From: Thamnidium elegans | Lineage: Eukaryota > Mucoromycota > Mucoromycetes > Mucorales > Mucoraceae | Length of the DNA stretch: 64,000 nt | Direction of reading: 5' to 3' | Assembly: GCA_025201345.1 (NCBI GenBank) | Contig: JAIXMG010000007.1 | Span: forward strand, 620,001 to 684,000 | In this document: one piece after another, positions 1-11,360 of the stretch | Numbering within the stretch: position 1 is the first letter of the stretch | Layout: the number at the start of each line of letters is the position of its first letter | Notes under the pieces: generated by a model | The model's input: only the letters and a program-made list of their open reading frames with translations | Databases searched by the model: none | Told to the model about the DNA's origin: nothing | Made by a program: the position numbers and the translations under genes

Positions 1-632
1 TTCGGACTGAAATAAGGTTTGCCATAAATAGTCATGTTGTTTATGACAAAGTTTATAAAGTTGTTTGCATGTTTGTGCCAATTTTAATAGCGTTTTGCAG
101 TCCAGACATAATAATATTTTAATTATTAATTCGGACGGTAAAAATAGAATTTGTCGTTTCTTTATCACTGGTATATTATACAACGTTAGAAAGGAAATAA
201 ATTGACATACTGCTTTCGGTACTTACATTGCAATGAATCAGAAGTTACAGAAGATATATTTTGTTTAGTGTTGATTATATTCATATTATTGTTATCTGAT
301 CCCATCGAGGTTTGACTATTTCTTCGGGGGAATCGAGGTATAAATGAAGAAATCATGAGTCTACGTTGTTTAGGAGGAGAACAGAGAGAATGGGAAGAAG
401 AAAACGAACTTCTTCTTCTACGGGTGGAGAGAGTTAAACGGCTTGACGGCGGATTTAAGTATTTTGTAGTTGGTGTTCCATCTTTTTGCATAACAATAGT
501 AATATAGGTTGGAAGATCGGGCGATTTCGAAGAGTTTGATTGTGAATTCATTTTATTCTGACTAGAAAATGGTAGATATGCGAATAACTTTGATGTAGCT
601 GGCGATATTAATGAAGGTGTAAGTAAAGTCAT
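1..632 (-). CDS. F-box protein, N-terminal part, cut by window edge
   Basis: Two exons are visible: 632-227 and 167 to the window edge, joined by a 59-nt intron (donor GTAAGT, acceptor ATACCAG). Phase is kept: 406 nt, then TG completes a Leu codon. Exon 1 encodes a Ser/Thr/Pro/Arg-rich, probably disordered leader of about 135 residues with an RRRRSSFSSSHS patch. Exon 2 then reads an F-box: LPSELIKILLCLDCKTLLKL followed by a Cys-Lys and an LWQTLF segment, matching the LP-x-E...L..L......C+.L....LW family pattern. F-box proteins recruit substrates to SCF ubiquitin ligases through Skp1. The substrate-binding part lies off the window, so the target is unknown. The ATG at 632 is preceded by an A-rich run, as in neighbouring genes. 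A Thr/Pro-rich reading frame further upstream does not splice in frame to it. Confidence 0.75.
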
Positions 633-898
633 CTTTTTTCTTTTTCTTTTTCTTTAGAAAAAAAAAAAAAAAAAGAAAAAGGAAAAAAAAAAAAGTAGAT
701 TAAACCAGGAAATAAAAATAAAAAGAAAGAAATGATGTTAATCAGGTTATATGTGTAACTGTTCAATTGTCAAATTATTACACATTCTCGACTGAACTTT
801 TATTCTGTATCTCTCACGCACACTGCTAATTTTCCGACACTTTTTTAATGATTTTTTTTTTTACGAGTATGTTACACTTTTATTCGTCACTTTTGGAA

Positions 899-923
899 AA
901 ATAAAATAAAATAAAATAAAATG
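899..923. repeat. AAAAT pentanucleotide microsatellite
   Basis: About five tandem copies of AAAAT lie just before the 13-bp minisatellite. They are non-coding and probably slippage-derived. Confidence 0.7.
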
Positions 924-963
924 AAAGCTTACAATTGATTATAAAAAAATAGCAAAAGGGACA

Positions 964-1041
964 GACAGAATGAAGAGACAGAATGAAGAGACAGAATGAA
1001 GAGACAGAATGAAGAGACAGAATGAAGAGACAGAATGAAGG
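964..1041. repeat. 13-bp minisatellite, 6 near-perfect copies
   Basis: Six consecutive copies of GACAGAATGAAGA are present; only the last ends in G instead of A. The unit is not a multiple of three, so it does not encode a constant peptide repeat. The near-identity of the copies suggests recent expansion or homogenisation. Confidence 0.9.
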
Positions 1042-1175
1042 GAATAAAAGAAAAAAAAAAGTAGAAGTTTAGCATATGAAAGAATGAAACGAATAATTTG
1101 AGCTTACCGTCCGGTGAAGGAGATGCATCTTGCGGTAGACAGAGCAATAACAAAGTCGGAAGAGTTGGGGAGGTA

Positions 1176-1239
1176 AGTGGTATACGTGGCATAAGTGGTG
1201 TAAAGAGTGTAACTGGTGTAAGAGGTGTAAGTGGTGAAA
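1176..1239. repeat. Degenerate 9-bp tandem repeat (GTGGTGTAA-like)
   Basis: About seven imperfect copies of GTGGTGTAA lie side by side. On the minus strand an open frame reads them as Leu-Thr-Pro-type triplets and runs to a good donor (ACG|GTAAG) near 1105. That open stretch (about 1262-1106) might be an exon of a Thr/Pro-rich protein, but no start or partner exon fits in phase. Confidence 0.55.
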
Positions 1240-1262
1240 GTATACATGCGTAGAAGTATGTC

Positions 1263-1933
1263 TAACTGTAAACAGCCTTAAAGTTTGATTTGTGTATCAA
1301 AGTATAAAAAAATTAATAAAGTATTTTAATTTACAGCAGTTGCTACTGTGTACCTTTAATGACTGAGCGAAGGATGAGAGGAAAGAGACCAGTAATATAG
1401 AAAGGAGCGTAAGTGATTTAGATATCTAATTACAACAAAAAATATGTGTATTTATAAGAATTTAAAGAAAAAAAAAGAAGAATATTACAGGTCTTTACAT
1501 AGTCGACAAATGCTGGGCACTTTCTGATAAACTACCTCAAAAGAAACAGCTTTTTTTTTTTTTTTTGTCATAAAATGTATTTTAGGAATCGTTTACTCAT
1601 GATTATTTCTTGTATGTTTATACAAAGTATAAAAAAACCGAAATAAAAAAAACCTTTTCAATCGTTATTACCTCACACATGTTATAAAATATATTTCGAG
1701 GCATAAAGTATTCAAGAAAAAAAAGTAGAATGTAGCAATGTTTATTTCTCATATGTTACAAAATATAAACAAGCCGAAAAAAAACTTCTTTCAGGATTAA
1801 TTTTTATCTTTAGAATAAATCACGTAATTTTATATATGAACAACTATGATATGACTATACACAAAATAGCTATAATAGCATGACTTGGAAAAGTTTGGTG
1901 AGCCGTTATTGTTGCTTGGGGTGAAGAAAATAT
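1263..1933. other. AT-rich stretch, no gene recognised
   Basis: Only AT-rich sequence with A and T homopolymers and short degenerate repeats is seen. No reading frame, RNA gene or repeat border could be supported. Confidence 0.5.
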
Positions 1934-2251
1934 CTACTTATTGGTAGTAATGAGAGGGGAGGAAAGGGGAGGAGTAACAGTTGGTGTAGCTGGTGAGCTG
2001 ATAATAATAGTCTCGTACTCTCGCTTATTTTGGAACAATGCAAGTCTTATTTCTTCACTCGACTTAAGGAGCTGATTACGCCATTTGAACAAATATTTGA
2101 GTGTAGTTCTAAAACAATTAAGCTCCAATAGAGAACTTGAGATGTACATGGAGGAAATATACTGGGCGACAAAAGATTTTTTTTTGCTTGAATAGTCGTA
2201 CCATGTAGTCACTGGTACCCCCACCAATCCGGGCAAATATTGCTTACACAC
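1934..2251 (-). CDS. Unrecognised ORF, 105 codons
   Basis: The frame is open without introns. The middle is amphipathic and charged (FKWRNQLLKSSEEIRLAL) and the tail is Pro/Thr/Ser-rich (SSPATPTVTPPLSSP). No family is recognised. The composition looks more protein-like than the surrounding AT shadows, so it may be the last exon of a larger gene or a decayed one. The Pro/Thr-rich tail resembles the open stretch near 1106-1262, so the two could once have been exons of one gene. That is inference; the splice phases I tried did not match. Confidence 0.25.
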   Translation of the reverse strand: MCKQYLPGLVGVPVTTWYDYSSKKKSFVAQYISSMYISSSLLELNCFRTTLKYLFKWRNQLLKSSEEIRLALFQNKREYETIIISSPATPTVTPPLSSPLITTNK

Positions 2252-2348
2252 TTGTATTTTGTGGTTCCTATAGTATCGTTTAACATAGTAGCATTAATAC
2301 CGACGTTTTTTTTTATTTTTTTACTGTTGATATTGCAACAGGATATCA

Positions 2349-2877
2349 CTAGTTGCCTGACTTTCTGAACTCTATCCCGCATAATTTGTAATCGTTCATA
2401 ATGGACATTTTTCTGCTCGTATCAGAGACTATTTCACCATCACCAATCTCTATATGTGTATTATAAAGTACCACATCCACAATGCCTCGAAAAATGCTGT
2501 CGGTAAATTTTGTCTGTCTTGAACGTGCTGCCGTACTGTATGGCCATTTTATCCGAATTATCGTATCATGTGTGTTTACTAGAGGAGGTTTCTGCCATCC
2601 CAATAAAGGTACAAGTAGAGCGTGAGGCCCAGGTACCCGCATTACCTCAAATAGTATCTTATGTCACAGGAAAAAAAAAAGTATGTTCATGATTCAAACT
2701 GCATATGATCGATTAAAAGATATCGTCCATGTTATTGGCGGCACTCGTGAGGTAGCCGAATTCAAATACTTATTTAGAAATCACTTCGGCTTAAACGATT
2801 TTGAATTTAATCAAGACTTGTGGACAGCATTATACTATCTTTTTATATATTCTATTTATGCCATATGTTTATTCTAA
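2349..2877. pseudogene. Broken coding relics on both strands
   Basis: The minus strand at 2642-2349 is open for 97 codons and protein-like (HDTIIRIKWPYSTAARSR, then a KLCGIEF segment), but stops without a recognisable end. On the plus strand at 2510-2692 and 2683-2877 two short frames (one containing GTREVAEFKYLFRNHFGLND) are interrupted by a frame change across an A-run. The impression is of one or two fragmented genes from the lineage-specific hypothetical families common near transposons in Mucorales. That assignment is inference; no named domain is seen. Confidence 0.3.
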
Positions 2878-2879
2878 AA

Positions 2880-3699
2880 TGTTTGAAAAAAAAAAAGAAC
2901 CATTAGCTCCCCCTACACGCAATTCAGACGAATAATGGTAAGGAAAACTCGAACGAAATTCTTTGGTTTTCATGCAAAGATTATTTATTTTTTGGCAGCC
3001 GTGATTATTATAGAATGACGACCATCACTTTTATTAAATGGGTGGAAACGGTTCTAGTAAACGCCAATTTATAAGTTTCTCTTCTTGCTTCTCACGAACC
3101 TTGATCACTAATTGATGGTTACAAGAAATTATTAACTAATTTTGTATATTTATTTTTTGTTCATACGGCACATATCACTAATTTTTTTTTTAAAAGCCGT
3201 GTATCTTTCTATATTTTTTTTTTCTTATCATTGCATGTGTCACCATAAATTTAAATATATATAACATTATTTTATTATAATAATATTAGTGAAAGGGGGG
3301 GGGGGGAGAAAAAAAAGAGGGAAAATATAATAAGGGGGTGGGGGGACATATTGTGAAGTTTAAGAAATAGAGTCATGGAAGGGTGTATACATATTTAATG
3401 AAGTTATCATATATGATTCTTGTTGCTGTAATATCAAATTATATGGGGGAAAAAAGAATTGATCGCTGAGGATGGTATGTACTTGAAGTTGGTGATATGT
3501 ATATTATAATGGTATCGGTTTGGTAGAGTCATCGTATATATAATAAAAAGGAATTATCTTATGAAACTTATATAGCCATTCTAAATGAAGGTGAATTATA
3601 TATAATATTTAGAAGGAATGAAGACAAGAGAGACAGAGCAAAAAAGAGAGATATAAAATAAAAATTAAGCATAAATCATTTGGATAAATGATAGCTTAA
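2880..3699. other. AT-rich intergenic stretch with a G-run
   Basis: No coding frame is supported. A G-homopolymer of about 12 nt occurs around 3295-3306, followed by a purine-rich patch. This is unusual because nearly all other runs in the window are A or T. The 3' end and terminator region of the small gene that ends at 3700 also falls here. Confidence 0.5.
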
Positions 3700-4011
3700 C
3701 TAGAAGGAAGGCTTTTTGATCTGTGGTTCTTCTTTCTCATCACGATTCATACTAATATCAAAAAGGGATGATTCATCGTTATTTACAAAGGCATCATGAA
3801 TATTAATTTCCTCTTGCTGATTAATTAATTCATCGATACCGAGGCACCATTGACTAGGGTGAACTCCATTTCTTGAACAGGAAGCCTAATTATCTTTGTA
3901 TAGTTAGTAAATTATACAGTCATACATATTTTTTTTCTAACGTACAGTATGCCCAGGAAGCCAATTTCCACATAATTCACATGTAGCAGGTAAAGTAATA
4001 ATAGGGTTCAT
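3700..4011 (-). CDS. Small two-exon Cys-containing protein, 83 aa
   Basis: This gene is missed by simple ORF calling because its first exon is only 66 nt. Exon 1 is 4011-3946, the intron is 3945-3886 (60 nt, GTACGT...AATTAG), and exon 2 is 3885-3700. Phase is exact: 252 nt, 83 codons plus TAG. The N-terminal third carries CELCGNWLPGHTASCSRNG and then HPSQWCLGI. The C-x2-C pair with later His and Cys residues could bind zinc, though spacing fits no finger class I can name. The rest is acidic and polar (QQEEINIHDAFVNNDES) with a basic end. The conserved-looking Cys/Gly/Trp/Pro block against a non-coding background, and a clean intron, argue for a real gene. Function unknown. Confidence 0.7.
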
Positions 4012-6429
4012 TTTAAACGAAGAAGAAAAATCGAGAAGAAAAAATAGGAAAAAGAGAGAAAAGAGAGGGAGGATTGGGACCTCACTATTTATATGTTCTT
4101 GTCAGAATGTGTCATGTAATTAAATAGTGCCTGTACACACACTTGATGCCCTGAAAAATTTATTCTACTCTCTTATCTCATGTGGTTTTATTGTCACACT
4201 TTTTTTTTATAAGTGGTTGTACTCCTCATATAAAAAAGGGCGTTTTTTTTTTCTCTCTCTCTCTCATTTATTATCATTTGATTAGCCCCGTGTGTTGTGG
4301 CTTATGTTTGCAACAAATTTAGTTACTTTATAAAAGTAACCAATGTCATTTCCTCCCAATATGATAATTCTATAATTTAATACAGAATTACCCGCGTTTT
4401 TTGTACGTTGTTATAAATTAAAGTTTTATTATTTTTTGATTTATTATCTGCTTAGCAGCAACGTAAATAAATAAATGATAATATTGTCTATTAAATGGCA
4501 AAAAAAAAAAAAAATCTCCTCTCTCTATGCCCCTTCTAAATAAAACATTACAATTTTTTGTTAGTCTATTCTCCTTTTTTTTTATATTTTTATCAATTAG
4601 ATGCCTTTTTTTTTTTTTTTTTACCTCGCTAAAATGCTTTCCGCGTCTAATAGAGTTTATGTTACACTTGTACGTTTGCTTTTTTTTGTCTCCCTTTTTC
4701 TTCATATTGAGTTGTATGTTCCTGAAAGTCTTTACGTTTGAACACTTCTTTATATCAAAAGACATGATACATATTAATTATATGCACTGGTTTTGAATGT
4801 ATCTGGTTTTGTTGCATTTCTTCTTCTAATATTAGAGTAAAATGATAGTATTTTTTTAATCATTTGTTTCTTTGTTTATATCCGCTGCGAGTTATCTTGT
4901 AATAGTATTAAAAAAAATAAGCTCCCCTCTATTTTAGGAAGGGTCACTAAGAGTGGGAATATAATTGAAATAATCGTCAAATAAGAATATGTCTCAATGC
5001 TCGCATATAACAAATATGTACACATGCATATATGTTATAAGGGGGAAACCTACCAATTATTTTATTCCCAATATAAAAGAAAGAAAAATGACGAAGTAAT
5101 GCAGATAAAAAAAAATCTTAGGGATTATGTTTTAGTGTAAGCTCAGCTATTACTTGTTCCTCTTGTAATAACCATATTTGACTTAGTCTCTCCAAATAAG
5201 TGATAATTTTATAAAGAGGGGGTAATTATATAAATTTGTACGCCTTCGTAATTTACAACGCGCTCATTATTTGAATTTTTTTTAAACCATGTTACACACT
5301 TATTTACGCTTCTCAGAATAGATCCACAGTTTCTTGTTTCTTTTGCGTTTTTTTTTCTTTTTTTTTTTTTTTTTTTTTTGCGCTGTGTATTCCAATTAGT
5401 TTGTTGCTACATTAAAAATGAGTCAATATATTATAAATTCAACAGACAGTACCGGGTTGTCATAAACTTTATATTTTGGCGTAATAAAATTTATAGCACA
5501 ATTAAAATAATTTGATTACAAAGAATAGGTTTACATGTAAATAAAAAGCCCCCCATTAAATATATAATCTAACTTTATAAAAGTAACAGTTCAAAACTAG
5601 ATAAATATGACATATTTCTTAAGTACTAAAAGTCTATTAAATAAATATTACACAGGGTTGTATGTATGCAGAAAATCTTTTTTTTTTCTATATAGCTTAT
5701 GAGAAGCTTTGTATCGATACGAAAAGAAAAAAAAGAAGCCTGGTAAGCAATGTTTTGAAAAACTTGAAACTAAAGAAATGAAGCTCACAATCAAGTTTGA
5801 TTTTCTCATTACTTACAAGAAACAAGATTATAAATGATTAGTAGAATTAACCGTCAAGGTACCGCAACTAGAATATAATGAATGCTTAGCCCTTTTAAAG
5901 CACAGATTGATTGATTGATTGATAGCGTATTCTATCATTTATTTTTTTTCTTTTTACCGAACATTGCAGCCGATAGTTTTTTTTTTCAATGGGAAAATTT
6001 CATGGCATTGAATCATCCTAATTGCATTTTAATACATGTTATTTAAAGGTTACACGGAATATACTCGTTTTTTTTTTTTTTTCTCACTATAACAAAAATA
6101 AATTTTTCGTAACAGGTGTATTTCATGTCATGTCATATTTTGCAAAATTTGTTTTTTTTTCAATTGTGAGTTGATTTTTTTTTCTTCGCCTTGAAAGAAA
6201 AAAAGGTTTACTTTAAGTCCTTTTTTCATCATGTATAAAAAAAAAAAAAAGTTATCAAAAGTGGAGTAAAAGTCAATCAACCCAAACACGAGAAATCGTT
6301 TGTATAACCTAAAGAAAGTGCAGCTAAATATGATTTCTATCAATAATCAAGATAAATCCATGTCTTTCGCACGGACTCCATTATTGAAAGTACTCTACTC
6401 GAACAAGAATATCCACGTGTTTTTGGTTG

Positions 6430-6477
<48 letters not shown>

Positions 6478-6921
6478 AATACCAGCAAAGAATTTTAATC
6501 ATCCTATTCTTAAAGAAGGGGATGAGGTACAGTCGTAAAAAAAAGTTGCATGGTCCAGTTCAACCAGAACAATTTTATTATATGCTTAAATTATTTTTTA
6601 ACGTTAACAAAGTAAATTCACATATACCAATGATTATGAATAATACGTATTATAAAGAAAAAATAGAAGACTAAAAAAAAATTAAAGGTGTACAGACATA
6701 TACATATTGCCTTATAAATTGACATCAATGTAGTTACAAAAGTGTGGAGATGAATATCAGTTCAGCTATTTTCCTATTGTATGCACAAGCCATAAGCATC
6801 AAAATCTATTTTTAAGGAAGAGTAGAACGTTTTTGAGCATCATTCACATGTTTGGCGGGTATCTATTATTTAACAACACTGTAGTGCAGATCTTGGTCCG
6901 TGTAACGATTTATTTCGCATT
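4012..6921. other. About 2.9-kb AT-rich intergenic region
   Basis: No gene is supported. It holds many T or A homopolymers, a (TC)n tract near 4252-4265, and a GATT tetranucleotide repeat near 5905-5923. The open frames at 4418-4796 lie opposite each other and are made of poly-Lys and poly-Phe from homopolymers. A plus frame at 6300-6674 spans a 45-T run. The last few hundred bases should contain the promoter of the acyl-CoA synthetase. Confidence 0.5.
6431..6475. repeat. 45-nt poly-T homopolymer
   Basis: An uninterrupted run of 45 T, the longest homopolymer in the window. It may be the tail of an old retrotransposed sequence in minus orientation or simple slippage; no adjacent element was recognised. 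Its exact length could be affected by sequencing. Confidence 0.85.
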
Positions 6922-6930
6922 TATATAAAA
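6922..6930 (+). promoter_or_regulatory. Probable TATA box of the acyl-CoA synthetase gene
   Basis: TATATAAAA lies 73 nt upstream of the ATG at 7003, a plausible TATA position for a short fungal 5' leader. It is a sequence match only. Confidence 0.4.
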
Positions 6931-7002
6931 AGTAAATGGGATTTTCATCATGTTAAATTTTTTTTTTATCATTACTAACAAATAAAAAATACTTAAACTA
7001 AA

Positions 7003-9334
7003 ATGAAGAACTATACAATCGAAGTTGGACCTGAACAACCTAACGGTGGACGTGCTCGCAGACATATCGTGTCTAAGGATGGCCTTCATCGCTCTCCTGC
7101 TCCCAACGTCCATACATTGTACGATGTCCTTCAAATCAGTGCAAAGAAGTATGCTACAGTAAATGCATTTGGTTATCGTACATTGGAGACTATGATTGAG
7201 GAAGAGAAGGAGGTCACTAAAATTATTGATGGTGTCGAAACAAAACAAATGAAAAAATGGAGTTACTTCCAAATGTCCGGATACAACTATGTCACATTCG
7301 CCGCTGCTGGTCAAATGGCTCTTGATATTGGTGCTGGTTTCAGACACTTAGGTCTTAAGAAAAACTCTAAAGTTGAAATTTTCGCTCCTACTGGGTAAAT
7401 ATATCTATTAAAAAAATATGGAAACACGAAGCTAATTGTAATTACTATAGCATGTATTGGATTTTAACTGCTCATGGTTTATTTACGCAGAGTATGACTA
7501 TTGTTACAGCTTATGATACTCTTGGCGAAGAGGGTTTATTACATTCTATGAATGAAACAGAAGTAGAAGGTATCTTTACATCAGCCGAACTGTTGCCAAC
7601 TGTAGCAAAAGTTGCCAAGCAATGTCCTACTTTAAAAATAGTTTCCTATAATGGCGACGCCAAGCAAGAACATTTGGATCTTTTCGAAGAACTTGGTGTT
7701 AAAGTCTTGTCAATTCAAGAAATTACTAAGTTGGGTCACGAGAACCCCATTGAAGCTCTTACTCCTGAGCCAGAGGACCTTTGTTGTATTATGTATACTT
7801 CTGGAAGTACTGGTAATCCCAAGGGCGTTATGTTGTCTCATAAAAATGTTGTAGCCGCAAGTAAAGTATTAAAAAAAAAATCGTCAGTAGTTATATAGTA
7901 CTCACAATCCTTTTTTTTTTATGTAGTTGCTTCTACACAAGGTTATTTAGGATATACTATCACTCATCATGATAGTATGTTGGCTTATTTACCTCTTGCT
8001 CACGTATTTGAATTTGTTGTTGAAAACTCATGTCTCTTCTGGGGCGTGACATTAGGTTACGCTTCTCCTCGTACTCTTATGGATTCTTCCGTTAGAAATT
8101 GTAAAGGCGATATTAAAGAATTTAGACCTACCCTTATGACAGGTGTACCTGCAGTCTGGGAATCTATTCGAAAGGGTGTATTGGCCAAACTTCAAACAGC
8201 TACACCTAACGCTCAAGCTATTTTTGCAAAGGCATTTGCTACAAAATCTTGGTTCTATGAAAGAGGTTTACCCGCTCCTCTCCTTGATAAACTCGTATTC
8301 AATAAGATCAAGGAACAAGTTGGTGGACGTTTAAGATTGGTTATCTCTGGCGGTGCGCCTTTATCTGTTGAAACTCAAAAGTTTTTGACTATCACTATTT
8401 GTCCAGTTTTAGCAGGATACGGAATGACAGAAAGTAAGTTACAAATACCCTTAATACGGATGGATTAGATTAGAATGTCCCTAACATAAATAATATTAGG
8501 CTGTAGTACATCTAATATTATGATGGCCTATCAAACCGGATATGGTGAAGTCGGCTCTCCTAGTCCAGCAGTTGAAATAAAACTTGTTGATGTACCCGAC
8601 GCAAATTATTTTTCTACTAATGAAACACCTCAAGGTGAAATTTGGATTCGTGGTGCTTGTGTTACTAAAGGGTATTGGAAGCGCGAGGATTTAAATAGCG
8701 AGATTTTTGCCGAAGGAGGATGGCTCATGACAGGTGATATTGGTCAATGGAATGCAAATGGCTGTTTGACTGTAATCGATCGTAAGAAAAATCTCGTCAA
8801 GCTGAGTAACGGTGAATATATCGCCCTCGAGAAATTGGAGTCTATTTACAAGAGTTGTCTTTATGTTTCTAATATTTGTATATATGCCGATTCCTTCTTA
8901 CCTCGTCCTGTCGCCTTAGTCGTTCCTGTCGAAAATACTATTTACAGATTAGCTAAAGAAAATAATATCGAGGAGAAAGATTGGGAGTTGCTTTGTCAAA
9001 ACCCCGTAATCAAAAAGGGCGTTCATGCTTCATTATCAAAGGAAGCAAAGGTTGCTAATTTGAAACCCGCAGAAATGCTTTTCGATATCCATCTTTGTTC
9101 TGGAGAATGGACAGCTAATAATGTAAGTAAAAGATATAGTATAAACTAGCGCATATTCTAATTATTTTTATCTATATAGGGTTTATTAACAGCTGCACAA
9201 AAGATGAAGCGTATTGAAATTGTCAAGATGTACAGAAATGATTTGGATGAAATGTAAGTATTATTAAAATAGTAGCCACAGAGTATATACTAACTACTAT
9301 ACATTTTTACAGGAATAAGAAGCAATCAGTTTAG
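7003..9334 (+). CDS. Long-chain-fatty-acid-CoA ligase (acyl-CoA synthetase)
   Basis: Six exons: 7003-7394, 7451-7860, 7927-8433, 8500-9122, 9180-9253 and 9313-9334. They give 2028 nt, 675 residues, the usual length for yeast Faa1/Faa4-type enzymes. The family activates long-chain fatty acids in two steps (acyl-AMP, then acyl-CoA) for lipid synthesis and beta-oxidation. Seen: the ATP/AMP-binding P-loop [16 protein letters not shown] (about residues 246-261), an [14 protein letters not shown] block, GYGMTES across the exon 3/4 junction, and the linker/catalytic segment GDIGQW...[17 protein letters not shown] (about 515-540). The exon 3/4 junction recreates GYGMTESCS exactly, which confirms the intron. 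No signal peptide is seen; the enzyme is expected on ER, peroxisome or lipid-droplet membranes. Which paralogue it is cannot be told here. Confidence 0.95.
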
Positions 9335-10600
9335 TTATTACTAGCCTTTACTAAAAAAAACATACTTCATTTATATAATTATTTTCTAATTACTCATTCC
9401 CTATCATCAATAATCATTACCATTAGTAATAAAATGCTTTACTACAGTTACATTTCGTTACCAAGTTTTTAATCATCCAGTGATAAGTTTTGAAATGTCT
9501 ACATAATGCTTCGGTTTTTAAAAATATGGATATTTTATAATGATTTTGAGTGATTTTCCCTATTTGAGACTTAAAAGGTTCAAGATATTTAAATGAAACG
9601 GTTTGATTTGTGTTGTATAGAAAATTAATGCTCAAATAAAAAATACATTGTTATTTAATTGGCTACTTTCAACAATCAGTTAAAACAAGATTTTAACCAT
9701 CCAAGGAAATGTTTTATGAATATAAAACCTATTTTTAAAGAGAAAATTGAGAAAGGACACATTTAACCGGAGTCACGTTTAAGCGGAAATCTTGGTATGC
9801 TATGGAAACTTTAGATGTAACGTAGGTCAACCATTCATTCGTAATTATATGATAGCTGAGATATTTTGAACCCGGTTATTCCTACTACCAAATAAAGCGC
9901 TCCTTTTTTTTTTGCTTAAAGCATTTAAGGAAAGTGGTTGGTGTAACGAGAACAGATGACTTTTATTGCCTCTTTTTTTAATAGCTTATTTTGCTTAAGA
10001 TCAGGCACACACGGTTGACATTTATAAAATGAAAGGGATATACAAACTTTAGATAAAATCTAATTTATTATGGGTATAATTGTCAAGATATAAACTACCA
10101 TTTCTTTTTTTTTTAAAGTCGAAGTCATATGAATCAAATCATTGTAGAAAACATTCCGATTATTTTCTTTGTAAAGTAAACTCCATGAAATGTACTTTAT
10201 ACCCAATTGATAACGATATATGAGGGGAAAATCTGATATATAGTGGCTCTGATCTGTCTAGAGAAAATAAAATGTTTACTGCAGATTCTTGTACGAAATA
10301 AAATTCTAGGTGCTACCGTAGTATTTATATTCGTAAGCTTCCAGTAAGAACTCAAATTGGAATGCCTATTTATTGTAGCAAATAAAAATACGTTATTAGC
10401 TATCGGTACCGATACCTTGGAATTGTATTGAAATAACGTTTTAAGAAGCACATATAGTATTTATACCATCATTCTGTAATTTGAAAATGCCACTAGAGAT
10501 ATATACGCTGTTCGTGAAGTATAATTTATTGCGGTTTGTACAGTCCTTTCGTGTTGATTTTCGTTAACAAATTTTTTTGAAACAGTCAATTACCAATAGA

Positions 10601-10637
<37 letters not shown>

Positions 10638-11270
10638 CCGTGGATTAGCTACTAATACTTAATTTGGTATAATAGAGATAAAACGCCACTCTATCAATAT
10701 TTCCTGTAATTATTATGGATTTATGGTCAGGCTTTACTAGGCATACTATTTGTCTAATGTTTAACGTTTTCTAACGCGGAAATTCGAATATTCATACTAC
10801 TCTTCTAAAGCGAAGAGGCACACATTTAGCATGTTATAGATTCGAATGTGTTACCCATGTAATATGTTATCTTTACGCTGACTATACGATATCGGATGTA
10901 TTTCCTATTTTTCTTTTAATAGAGTCTAGTACCCAACAGATATTTCCCAGTTACTTTGTTGTACTTATTTCTCGATCCTGACTCACGCAGAATATTAGTA
11001 AGTGAAGTTTGACAAATATAAACTTTATTGGACTGTTTTGGAAAGTACAAAAGAATCCAGTTTTCCCTTTTTTTTCATGACCCCCCAAATTTCCTTATTG
11101 TTTAAAATATACAAAGTGTTACACTGAACCGGTGCTCAAAATATGTTTAAAACCCTATGCTGATATCCAATCTTAGTTTTTTTGTTTGAACCTAATCGGA
11201 TGAAATGATAACGGAGTATAAGTTGAGTTTAACATAAATCATACTCCGAGATAACGGAAAAGGACTTCTT
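9335..11270. other. About 1.9-kb intergenic region
   Basis: AATAAA at 9428-9433, about 95 nt past the stop, is a plausible poly(A) signal for the acyl-CoA synthetase. The remainder is AT-rich. A minus-strand open frame of 84 codons at 10451-10197 has no recognisable domain. A T-run of about 30 nt lies near 10604-10633. No other feature is supported. Confidence 0.5.
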
Positions 11271-11280
11271 TATAAATAAA
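11271..11280 (+). promoter_or_regulatory. Probable TATA box of the amino-acid transporter gene
   Basis: TATAAATAAA lies about 80-90 nt upstream of the ATG at 11361. Between them is a pyrimidine-rich tract and then an A-run just before the start, the same leader style as other genes here. Confidence 0.45.
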
Positions 11281-11360
11281 CCTTCACAGAGTCGATCAGG
11301 AATTCAATTTTTTTCTTCTTCTTCTTAAGATTTATAATTAAAAAAAAAACTCGATTTCTT

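Noticed and set aside
929..1192. 87-codon minus ORF with repeated LHSVSSFC segments
   Set aside because: The repeats are the out-of-frame translation of the 13-bp minisatellite. Only the first 30 codons, before a good donor, might be exonic, and no partner fits.
4418..4796. Overlapping ORFs on both strands (115 and 89 codons)
   Set aside because: Both are built from A/T homopolymers (poly-Lys on one strand, poly-Phe on the other), with no domain, no splice context and opposite overlap.
6300..6674. Plus-strand ORF of 124 codons
   Set aside because: It reads through the 45-T run as poly-Phe and has no recognisable motif. Any slip in the run breaks the frame.
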